A stretch of 7,236 nt of DNA from JAZGAE01 sp036475545 (lineage in GTDB: Bacteria > Pseudomonadota > Alphaproteobacteria > DATDPM01), in the NCBI GenBank assembly GCA_036475545.1, contig JAZGAE010000016.1:1-7236 (forward strand). The letters are read 5' to 3'. The notes beneath the pieces were generated by a model. The model saw nothing but the letters and a program-made list of their open reading frames with translations, was not told the DNA's origin and ran no database searches. Within the stretch, counting starts at the first letter, position 1. Each line of letters starts with the position of its first letter. Below, piece after piece: positions 1 through 5,024 of the stretch. Made by a program: the position numbers and the translations under genes.

Positions 1-1
1 C

Positions 2-430
2 GGCGCCGGGCACGGCGCCGGCGAGATGCAGCTGGCGGCGGCCGCGCTTCTGGTCGAGGCGGCGACGATGGACCAGGAGTTCGACGCGGCCGAGCGGGAA
101 ACGATCACCCGCCTCGTGTGCGCCCGCTTCGGCCTTGCGCGGCACGAGGCCGAGGATTTGCTCGCCCGTGCCGAGCGGGCGGTGGCCGGGAGCACCCAGC
201 TCCTCCCGTTCACCCGCGTCGTCAAGGATCGCTTCTCCTACGAAGAGCGCATCCAGTTGATGGAAATGCTGTGGGAAGTGGTCTATGCGGACGGTCGGCT
301 GCACGACTACGAGGCGCACTTGCTGCGGCGCATCGGAGGCCTTATCTACGTTCCGGACAAGGAGCGTGGTGCGGCGCGCAAGCGCGTACTGGCCCGCCTT
401 GGCCTCGCGGACGAGGGCGCGTCCACGTAG
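2..430 (+). CDS. TerB-family protein, 5' end cut by window edge
   Basis: The reading frame is open to the left edge, so the start lies outside the window; 142 residues are visible. The first Met seen (base 26) is preceded in frame by Gly/Ala-rich residues, and the conserved part begins straight after it, so it is probably internal. The protein is alpha-helical. It carries two copies of the acidic TerB pattern: MDQEFDAAE near the start of the conserved part, and YADGRLHDYE about 75 residues later. These are the places where TerB-type folds bind a metal. The C-terminus (YVPDKERGAARKRVLARLG) is typical of the short stand-alone TerB proteins of alphaproteobacteria. The family is named for tellurite resistance, but there are no other ter genes here, so a tellurite role should not be assumed. 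It lies 84 bp upstream of fdxA on the same strand. Family assignment is fairly sure; the cellular role is unknown. Confidence 0.8.
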   Translation, partial: GAGHGAGEMQLAAAALLVEAATMDQEFDAAERETITRLVCARFGLARHEAEDLLARAERAVAGSTQLLPFTRVVKDRFSYEERIQLMEMLWEVVYADGRLHDYEAHLLRRIGGLIYVPDKERGAARKRVLARLGLADEGAST

Positions 431-450
431 TCGGGGCGGTTCGCGCCGGT

Positions 451-469
451 CCGGTCGCGCCCGTTGCCG
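451..469. repeat. 19-bp intergenic repeat, copy 1
   Basis: CCGGTCGCGCCCGTTGCCG is identical to 4891-4909, in the same orientation. It lies in the gap between the TerB-like gene and fdxA. Its 3' half, with the following bases, forms a 6-bp inverted repeat: GTCGCG at 454-459 and CGCGAC at 468-473, with an 8-nt loop. It contains the 10-mer CCCGTTGCCG, which is also present, inverted, at 5003-5012 and 6008-6017. Function unknown. Confidence 0.6.
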
Positions 470-514
470 CGACTCAGGGCCGCAGGGCCGCGTCGAATGT
501 AAGCGGAGAGCAGA

Positions 515-850
515 ATGACCTACGTGGTGACCGAAGCGTGCATCAAATGCAAGTACATGGATTGCGTCGAGGTGTGCCCGGTGGACTGCTTCTACGAAGG
601 CGAGAACATGCTCGTCATCCATCCCGAGGAATGCATCGACTGCGGCGTCTGCGAACCCGAGTGCCCGGTGGAGGCGATCCTTCCGGACAGCGACTCCGAG
701 GCCGACAAGTGGCTCGAGACCAACCAGAAGTACTCCGAGCTCTGGCCCAACATCACGCGCAAGGGCGACCCGCCCGAGGACGCGGACGACTGGAAGGACG
801 TTCCCGACAAGTTCCAGAAGCATTTCAGCCCGAAACCGCCGTCGCGCTGA
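515..850 (+). CDS. fdxA: FdxA, seven-iron (3Fe-4S/4Fe-4S) ferredoxin
   Basis: A 111-residue soluble electron carrier that closely matches the Azotobacter FdI type. All ligands are visible. By analogy with FdI, Cys9, Cys17 and Cys50 hold the 3Fe-4S cluster, and Cys21, Cys40, Cys43 and Cys46 hold the 4Fe-4S cluster. Cys12 and Cys25 match the two non-ligand cysteines of FdI. The first half (ACIKCKYMDCVEVCPVDCFY, then ECIDCGVCEPECP) is nearly invariant in the family. The C-terminal half (WPNITRKGDPPEDADDW) is the helix-rich cap specific to FdxA and absent from simple 2[4Fe-4S] ferredoxins. The ATG at 515 has GGAGAG at 505-510, 4 nt upstream, and gives the standard N-terminus MTYVVTEACIKC. The redox partner cannot be read from sequence. 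The next gene is a CarD-type regulator 234 bp downstream; fdxA next to carD is a recurrent alphaproteobacterial order. Confidence 0.96.
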   Translation: MTYVVTEACIKCKYMDCVEVCPVDCFYEGENMLVIHPEECIDCGVCEPECPVEAILPDSDSEADKWLETNQKYSELWPNITRKGDPPEDADDWKDVPDKFQKHFSPKPPSR

Positions 851-871
851 GGCGACGGCCACGCTGCCGTC
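838..871 (+). other. Overlapping alternative hairpins at the fdxA 3' end
   Basis: GCCGTCGC (838-845) pairs perfectly with GCGACGGC (852-859) around a 6-nt loop that includes the stop codon. The right arm can instead pair GACGGC (854-859) with GCCGTC (866-871). No T-run follows, so this is not a canonical intrinsic terminator. Short GC-rich pairings like these can arise by chance in such DNA. Confidence 0.3.
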
Positions 872-971
872 TGCGGCGGGGCGGACGCGCGCCCTCCGGA
901 AGCCGCCTCGTGGGACATGTTGCCGCACGGCGGGGCCTGTTATCGGGCGGGCGAGTGTGGTATGAATGAAT

Positions 972-990
972 GTCCCACCGCGGGTGGGGC
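972..990 (+). other. Hairpin in the carD upstream region
   Basis: CCCACC (974-979) pairs with GGTGGG (983-988) around a 3-nt loop. The stem extends by a T·G (973/989) and a G-C pair (972/990). It lies about 95 bp upstream of the carD start, in a gap of 234 bp. It could be a 5' UTR structure of carD or an operator. No T-run follows. Confidence 0.3.
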
Positions 991-1020
991 CAGTGATGAT
1001 CATCGGGACCGTATGGCGTT

Positions 1021-1058
1021 CGGGGCGCCCGGCAAGAGCGCGGGGCCCCGGCGTTTTT
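1021..1058 (+). terminator. Terminator-like hairpin plus T5 just upstream of carD
   Basis: CGGGGC (1021-1026) pairs with GCCCCG (1045-1050). After GCG comes TTTTT (1054-1058), then GTT. It sits only 26 nt before the carD ATG. It may end transcription coming from fdxA or act as an attenuator in the carD leader. The loop is long (18 nt) with little inner pairing, so this is a candidate only. Confidence 0.35.
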
Positions 1059-1084
1059 GTTATCTCTCTGAGAAGCGAAGGTGA

Positions 1085-1582
1085 ATGGGTAAGGAACTGG
1101 TTTTTGCCCCTGGCGATTTCGTCGTTTATCCGGCCCACGGCGTGGGCCGCATCGTCGGCATGGAGAAGCAGGAGATCGCCGGCGACAATCTCGAGCTTTT
1201 CGTCATCAGGTTCGAGAAGGAGCGCATGACTCTGCGCGTGCCCGTGGACAAGGCCGAGGCGTCGGGCCTGCGGCGGCTGAGCTCGCAGAACCGCATGGAA
1301 GTGGCGATGGAGACGCTGCGCAAACGGGCGCGGGTGAACCGTGCCATGTGGAGCCGCCGCGCCCAGGAGTACGAGGCCAAGATCAATTCCGGCGACCCGG
1401 TTTCGATCGCGGAGGTGGTCCGCGATCTTTATCGCGGGTCCGATCAGCCGGACCAGTCCTACAGCGAGCGGCAAATCTACCAGGCCGCTCTCAGCCGTCT
1501 CGCCCGGGAGCTCGCCGCGGTCGAGAGGATCGACGACCAGGCGGCGGCCGACCGCTTGGAAGAGGTCCTCAAGGTCGCTTGA
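1085..1582 (+). CDS. carD: CarD/CdnL-family RNA polymerase-binding transcription factor
   Basis: A 165-residue protein of the usual CarD/CdnL length. Residues about 5-60 form the RNA polymerase-interacting (TRCF-RID-like) domain: FAPGDFVVYPAHGVGRIVGM, then FVIRFEKERMTLRVPV. This beta-rich domain contacts the RNAP beta lobe. Residues about 65-165 form the helical DNA-contacting domain. In this part Trp89 (NRAMWSRRAQEYEAKI) is probably the conserved Trp that CarD wedges at the upstream edge of the transcription bubble. The family stabilises open complexes at sigma70-type promoters, notably those of rRNA and housekeeping genes. The ATG at 1085 has GAAGG at 1077-1081, a short 3-nt spacing, and gives the standard N-terminus. 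It is downstream of fdxA and 97 bp before a phosphatase-fold gene. A terminator-like structure lies in its leader. Family assignment is firm; the symbol follows family usage. Confidence 0.95.
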   Translation: MGKELVFAPGDFVVYPAHGVGRIVGMEKQEIAGDNLELFVIRFEKERMTLRVPVDKAEASGLRRLSSQNRMEVAMETLRKRARVNRAMWSRRAQEYEAKINSGDPVSIAEVVRDLYRGSDQPDQSYSERQIYQAALSRLARELAAVERIDDQAAADRLEEVLKVA

Positions 1583-1595
1583 GCCGAGCGCGACC
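1573..1595 (+). other. Inverted repeat across the carD stop codon
   Basis: GGTCGC (1573-1578) and GCGACC (1590-1595) form a perfect 6-bp stem with an 11-nt loop that holds the stop codon. No T-run follows. The following bases include GCGCGACCGG (1588-1597), the reverse complement of the first ten bases of the 19-bp intergenic repeat at 451-469. Weak evidence for a role at the carD 3' end. Confidence 0.25.
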
Positions 1596-1679
1596 GGGCG
1601 GACACTCGACGCCTGTCCCTCCGCGTTGCCGATGCCGGGGGGGCGGACAATCAACAAGGGAAGCGGCGCGCCCCCATCG

Positions 1680-2492
1680 ATGTCCCGCAATCAGATCTTC
1701 GCCACCTTGCGGCGCGGGCGGCGGTTTTGGGCGGTGGCCTCCGTTCACGGCGAGGCCGGGCGGCTCATCACCCTTCACCGGGAACTCGAGGGGCGCTTCG
1801 CGCCGGGCGATAGGCTCGTTTACCTCGGCAACCTTATCGGCCGCGGCGGCGACGTTCGCGCCACCGTGGACGAGTGCCTCACGTTCCGCCGGTCGCTTCT
1901 CGCACGGCCCGGCATGTTCGCCTGCGACCTGGTTTACCTGCGCGGAAGCCAGGAGGAGATGTGGCAGAAGCTCCTGCAGCTCCAGATGGCGCCGAACCCG
2001 GCCGAGGTTCTGGCATGGATGCTGGATCAAGGGGTCGGCGCGACGCTCGAGGCCTATGGCGGCGACGCCAAGCACGGGCTCGGCTGCGCCCGGGAGGGGG
2101 CGCTCGCGATCACCCGCTGGACCTCCAGCCTGCGCGCCGCCATGCGCGAGGCGCCGGGTCACGAGGCCTTCTTCAGCGCGCTGCGCCGGGCCGCCTTCAC
2201 CGAGGGCGGTGACGGAGACGGGGCGCTTCTTTTCGTCAACGCGGGCATCGACCCCTCGCGGCCGCTCTCCGCCCAGACCGACAGCTTCTGGTGGGGCACC
2301 GGCGGCTTCTCGAAGATCGCCGCCCCCTACGCGGGCTTCCGCATGATCGTGCGCGGCTCCGATCCCTTGCGGTCCGGCGTCAAGACCACCGAGTACACCG
2401 CCAGCATCGACGCCGGCTGCGGCTTCGGCGGCCCGCTCGCCGCCGCCTGCTTCGATGGCACGGGGCGGATCGTCGACCTCATCGAGGCTTGA
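1680..2492 (+). CDS. Metallophosphatase-fold protein with degraded active site (probable pseudophosphatase)
   Basis: A 270-residue protein whose order of motifs follows the PPP/PrpE/ApaH-type phosphoesterases, but with most metal ligands replaced. Family GDxHG appears as ASVHG (20-24), keeping only the His. GDxxDRG appears as GNLIGRG (50-56), with both Asp lost. LRGNHE appears as LRGSQEE (87-93), with Asn and His lost. The HAG/HGG step is FVNAGID (185-191), and HGHTP appears as RGSDP (225-229). The scaffold is kept: PGDRLVYLG (42-50), the DP after NAG, FWWG (203-206), and a closing IDAGCGFGGPL (243-253) that matches the IDTG..YGG.L end of ApaH/PrpE relatives. No signal peptide is seen, so it is probably cytoplasmic. 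The chosen ATG fits where homology begins; AAGGGAAG at 1656-1663 is rather far upstream (16 nt), so the start is less sure than the frame. An in-frame ATG at 1632 would add 16 residues. It follows carD by 97 bp and converges with the M48 gene. The fold is fairly sure; loss of catalysis is inferred. Confidence 0.8.
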   Translation: MSRNQIFATLRRGRRFWAVASVHGEAGRLITLHRELEGRFAPGDRLVYLGNLIGRGGDVRATVDECLTFRRSLLARPGMFACDLVYLRGSQEEMWQKLLQLQMAPNPAEVLAWMLDQGVGATLEAYGGDAKHGLGCAREGALAITRWTSSLRAAMREAPGHEAFFSALRRAAFTEGGDGDGALLFVNAGIDPSRPLSAQTDSFWWGTGGFSKIAAPYAGFRMIVRGSDPLRSGVKTTEYTASIDAGCGFGGPLAAACFDGTGRIVDLIEA

Positions 2493-2528
2493 GGCGGCCG
2501 CGTCCCGCGCGTCTCGCTTGGGGCCGCC
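2493..2528. terminator. Hairpin filling the convergent intergenic gap
   Basis: GGCGGCC (2493-2499) and GGCCGCC (2522-2528) form a perfect 7-bp inverted repeat whose outer ends exactly abut the two convergent stop codons. The loop is 22 nt and there is no T-run on either strand. It is placed where a bidirectional terminator would be, but the structure is weak and GC-rich. Confidence 0.3.
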
Positions 2529-3995
2529 CTACTCCGAGACCACCTTGACCAGTCGGCCCAGCCGTAGCGGTTGGCCGGGGCCGAGCCCGTTGAGCACGCG
2601 GAAGCGCTCCAGCGAAAGCGTCTCGAAGGGCTGGCGCCGGGCCAGGCTTTCGGGCGTGTTGCCGGGCGCAACCCGCACCACCCTGATCCTGAGCGGCCTC
2701 TCGCGGCCGGCCTCGGCCGGGCTCAAGCGCCCGAAACTGTAGGTGGTGCGCCGATAGGGGAGCGACAGAGACCCCGTGAGTCGGGGCGGCGAGAGGAAGA
2801 CGAACCGGTACGCCGTTCGCGCATCGAAGGCGATCGCCACCAGCCGCAGGTCCATCCGCCCGCTCCGGGTGTCGATCCGCGTCCACCCGGTGGCCGCCTC
2901 GAGGCCGCCCACGGTGATGGCCTCCACGTCCTTGAGCGCGAGCTCCCGGCCCCACACGGAGACCAGGTACCGGGTCATCGCCATGCGCGGGTCGCGCTGG
3001 CCGCCCGAGAAGACGATGCGGGCCCCCTCCGGCCCGAGCGCGAGCACGCGGTCCTCGGCATTCAGCAGGCGGAAACGGGGCGGGACCTCGAAGCGGAAGC
3101 CGAGCCGGGGGTGGACGAACAGCCGGCCCTTGACGAAGCCCTGGTCGGGACTGTCCCCGTAGATCAGGCCGTCGATCTTGCCCAAGTAGATGTCGCGGGC
3201 GACGATCGGCTCGCGGACGCTGGTGGCGCCGGCGGCCCGGATGGCCTGCTCGATGCGGTCCGAGGTGCGGGGATGGGTGGAGAGCAGGCTGAACCCATCG
3301 CCCTCGCCGGCTCTGCCCAACGCCTTGGCCTCGAGCGCGTCGTGGGCCTGAAGCCTGCCTAAGAAGCTGGACATGGCGTGGGGCTCGAAGCCGACGCGGG
3401 TGAGATAGCGCACTCCGAGGATGTCGGCCTCCATCTCCTGCTCCCGCGAATAGCCTTTCAAGACCAGTTCCGCACCCAGCCCGGCGATGTTCTGGAGCTC
3501 CTCGCTGCCCGAAAGCACGCCCAGGATGGTCAGCCCGATCCCTGCGAGCACGTTGCGGCTGTACCGCTCGGCGGCGTGGCGGGCGGCGATGTGCCCGATC
3601 TCGTGGGCGAGCACGCCGGCGAGCTCCGCTTCGTTGCCGGCGAGCCCGATGAGCCCGCGCGAGACGTAGACGTACCCTCCGGGGAGCGCGAAGGCGTTGA
3701 CGATGGGGGTGTCCAGGATCGTGAAGGTGAACTCGAGGCCGGGCCGCTCCGAGGTGCTCGCCAGCAGCCGGCCGATGGAGTCCACGTAGCGGGCGAGTTC
3801 GGGGTCGTCGTAGGCGCCGCCGAACTGCTTGACGACCTTGGCGTGCTGCTCGCGGCCGACGCGCGCCTCGTCGGCCGGCGTCATGAAGGGGGTGAAGGTC
3901 TCCTTGCCGGCGGCAGGATTCGCGGTGTAGGCCACCCCGCCGAGGATCAGCGCCGCGGCCACGGCGCCGCGCAGGCGCGCGAGACGGTTCGTCAT
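2529..3995 (-). CDS. Exported M48-family zinc metalloprotease with LysM-like C-terminus
   Basis: A 488-residue protein. Residues 1-30 look like a signal peptide: basic start, hydrophobic 11-22, and small residues before KETF. There is no lipobox Cys. The M48 peptidase domain spans about 40-255. The zinc motif HEIGH is at 131-135, and the third ligand is most likely Glu187 in the EMEAD motif (187-191), followed by GVRYL. NAFALPGGYVYVSRGL (100-115) and STHPRTSDRI (239-248) are further family hallmarks. After the protease come a middle beta-rich region (about 290-425) and a C-terminal LysM-like segment (about 436-488: RIRVVRVAPGNTPESLA...FRVLNGLGPGQPLRLGRLVKVV), suggesting peptidoglycan contact. 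The overall plan resembles BepA/YcaL-like periplasmic proteases that handle outer-membrane protein quality, but without TPR repeats; the substrate is unknown. Its ATG overlaps the stop of the upstream nuclease gene (ATGA), with GAGG at 4009-4006 (10 nt upstream), so it is likely translationally coupled. All catalytic residues are present. Confidence 0.93.
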   Translation of the reverse strand: MTNRLARLRGAVAAALILGGVAYTANPAAGKETFTPFMTPADEARVGREQHAKVVKQFGGAYDDPELARYVDSIGRLLASTSERPGLEFTFTILDTPIVNAFALPGGYVYVSRGLIGLAGNEAELAGVLAHEIGHIAARHAAERYSRNVLAGIGLTILGVLSGSEELQNIAGLGAELVLKGYSREQEMEADILGVRYLTRVGFEPHAMSSFLGRLQAHDALEAKALGRAGEGDGFSLLSTHPRTSDRIEQAIRAAGATSVREPIVARDIYLGKIDGLIYGDSPDQGFVKGRLFVHPRLGFRFEVPPRFRLLNAEDRVLALGPEGARIVFSGGQRDPRMAMTRYLVSVWGRELALKDVEAITVGGLEAATGWTRIDTRSGRMDLRLVAIAFDARTAYRFVFLSPPRLTGSLSLPYRRTTYSFGRLSPAEAGRERPLRIRVVRVAPGNTPESLARRQPFETLSLERFRVLNGLGPGQPLRLGRLVKVVSE

Positions 3996-4831
3996 TCGTC
4001 CAACACCTCGACCTGCTCCGGATGGGTCGCCTCGATCATGGGCCCGTTATAGGACTTGAGCCAGCCCCGCACGCGCACCCGCCGGCCCGCGAGTCCTTCG
4101 ATATCCATGCCCTCGGCCTCGAACAGGCGGCGCGCCTTGGGGGAAATGGATATCGTGAAGTCGCTCCGCCAGTCCTCGCCGAAGTTGAGGTAGCCGCGCC
4201 GGCGCACCACGGCCGCGGCGCGCACGCGCCCCTCCACCAGTTGAAAGCTGTCGATGTGGCCGGCGGTCTCTTCGGGCCGGAGCACGCGGTAGTAGGGATG
4301 GCCCCAGATGCCGCGGCCGGCCTCGCGCGCGTCCCGCTCCAGCGCCAGCATCTCAGGCAGAAGCCGGCGGTTGTCGGCGAAGCCGTAGACGCGGGCCAGC
4401 CCGAGGCTGAGCATCTCGCCCTGGATCCAGCGCCCTTGCCCGTCGTGCAGGTGGGCGAGCAGGCGCCCGTGGCGGTCCATGCGCCGGCCCCCGAAAGAGA
4501 GCTCGAGCTCGCGCCCGAGGGTGAGGCTCTCGAGCGCCTCCCGGGCCTCCCCTGCGAGCGGCCAGGCCTTGAAGCCGCGCCGCCCCAGCGGCAGCTTGGG
4601 GGCCTGGATGCCGACCAGGCGCACCTCCACCTCGGCTCCGCTTGCGCCGGCCGCCTCCGCCCCCGGCACCGGCTTATCCAGCGCGAGCACGAGGGTGTCG
4701 CCGTCGACCACCGCGCGCACGGCCCCGTGGCCCGAAGGTTTGAGCGGGCTTGCCTCGCCCGCCGGCGCGCCCGCGGCGGGCGCGAGGAAGGCCGCGACGA
4801 GGAAGACCGCAAGCCGCAATGCGCCGTACAT
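3992..4831 (-). CDS. Exported SNase/thermonuclease-like protein with C-terminal OB-like domain, altered active site
   Basis: A 279-residue protein from the chosen start. Residues 1-22 form a signal peptide (MYGALRLAVFLVAAFLAPAA, then GAPAG), so it should be periplasmic or exported. The SNase-like domain spans about 36-177: VVDGDTLVL (41-49), VRLVGIQAPKLPLG (70-83), RMDRHGRLLAHL (117-128), GLARVYG (144-150) and GIWGHP (174-179). The DGD aspartates and the Arg equivalents of SNase R35 (R71) and R87 (R123) are kept. The positions of SNase D40, T41 and E43 are instead Q76, A77 and K79. Residues about 191-279 look like an extra OB-type domain (GRVRAAAV..., YLNFGEDWRSDFTI, VRVRGWLKSYNGPMIEATHP). 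The frame is open further upstream (to 5047), but those residues are low-complexity Arg/Pro/Gly, and starting at 4831 puts a clean signal peptide first. A TATAGT lies 7 nt before this ATG with no clear Shine-Dalgarno. It is first in an operon with the M48 protease. Family firm; nuclease activity doubtful. Confidence 0.85.
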   Translation of the reverse strand: MYGALRLAVFLVAAFLAPAAGAPAGEASPLKPSGHGAVRAVVDGDTLVLALDKPVPGAEAAGASGAEVEVRLVGIQAPKLPLGRRGFKAWPLAGEAREALESLTLGRELELSFGGRRMDRHGRLLAHLHDGQGRWIQGEMLSLGLARVYGFADNRRLLPEMLALERDAREAGRGIWGHPYYRVLRPEETAGHIDSFQLVEGRVRAAAVVRRRGYLNFGEDWRSDFTISISPKARRLFEAEGMDIEGLAGRRVRVRGWLKSYNGPMIEATHPEQVEVLDE

Positions 4832-4838
4832 GGCCGCC

Positions 4839-4844
4839 ACTATA
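4839..4844 (-). promoter_or_regulatory. Possible -10 box (TATAGT) for the nuclease–protease operon
   Basis: On the minus strand TATAGT lies 7 nt upstream of the chosen ATG at 4831. If used, transcription would begin at or next to the start codon, making a leaderless mRNA; this agrees with the lack of a Shine-Dalgarno. No convincing -35 box was found at the proper distance (CATATT is 17 nt upstream), so this is weak. Confidence 0.3.
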
Positions 4845-4890
4845 GCCCGGTTCTTGGCCAGAATATGACGGGCGGGGAACGGGCCCGGGG

Positions 4891-4909
4891 CCGGTCGCGC
4901 CCGTTGCCG
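4891..4909. repeat. 19-bp intergenic repeat, copy 2
   Basis: Exact match to 451-469. It lies in the divergent gap between the nuclease and proline iminopeptidase genes. With its flanks it forms GGCCGG (4889-4894) / CCGGCC (4907-4912), a 6-bp inverted repeat with a 12-nt loop. The pairing differs from the one at copy 1, so the conserved part is the sequence rather than a shared hairpin. Confidence 0.6.
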
Positions 4910-5012
4910 GCCGCCATACATGCCCCCGGTCCGGCGATCCGCGGCGCGGCCCACTCGCTCGGGCCTTGCCTCGCCGACGCGCCGCCCTAAACTGGCCGGC
5001 ACCGGCAACGGG
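4900..5012. repeat. 11-bp perfect inverted repeat across the divergent promoter region
   Basis: CCCGTTGCCGG at 4900-4910 and its exact complement CCGGCAACGGG at 5002-5012 are separated by 91 bp. They lie between the nuclease (start 4831, minus) and proline iminopeptidase (start 5025, plus). The arms are too far apart for a simple hairpin; paired binding sites for one regulator are a possibility. Confidence 0.5.
4966..4993 (+). promoter_or_regulatory. Candidate sigma70-type promoter for proline iminopeptidase
   Basis: TTGCCT (4966-4971), a 16-bp spacer, then TAAACT (4988-4993). It would start transcription near base 5000, just before the CCGGCAACGGG element and about 25 nt before the ATG. Only a consensus match by eye. 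Confidence 0.4.
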
Positions 5013-5016
5013 AGGG
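5011..5016 (+). promoter_or_regulatory. Strong Shine-Dalgarno deciding the pip start
   Basis: GGAGGG lies 8 nt before the ATG at 5025, although the same frame is open back to 4920. It directly abuts and partly overlaps the right arm of the CCGGCAACGGG inverted repeat (5002-5012), so a factor bound there could affect translation as well as transcription. Confidence 0.75.
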
Positions 5017-5024
5017 CCGCCCGA

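Noticed and set aside
26..430. Tellurite-resistance operon
   Set aside because: Only one TerB-like gene is present; no TerC, TerD or TerZ-type neighbours.
118..969. Long overlapping open frames in other phases of the TerB/fdxA region
   Set aside because: Shadow frames of high-GC codon usage: Arg/Gly/Ala-rich, no family resemblance, and they overlap genes with clear motifs.
3378..4990. Long plus-strand open frames opposite the M48 protease and nuclease genes (3378-4052, 4022-4990)
   Set aside because: They are antisense to genes with intact catalytic or fold motifs, lack ribosome-binding sites and show low-complexity composition.
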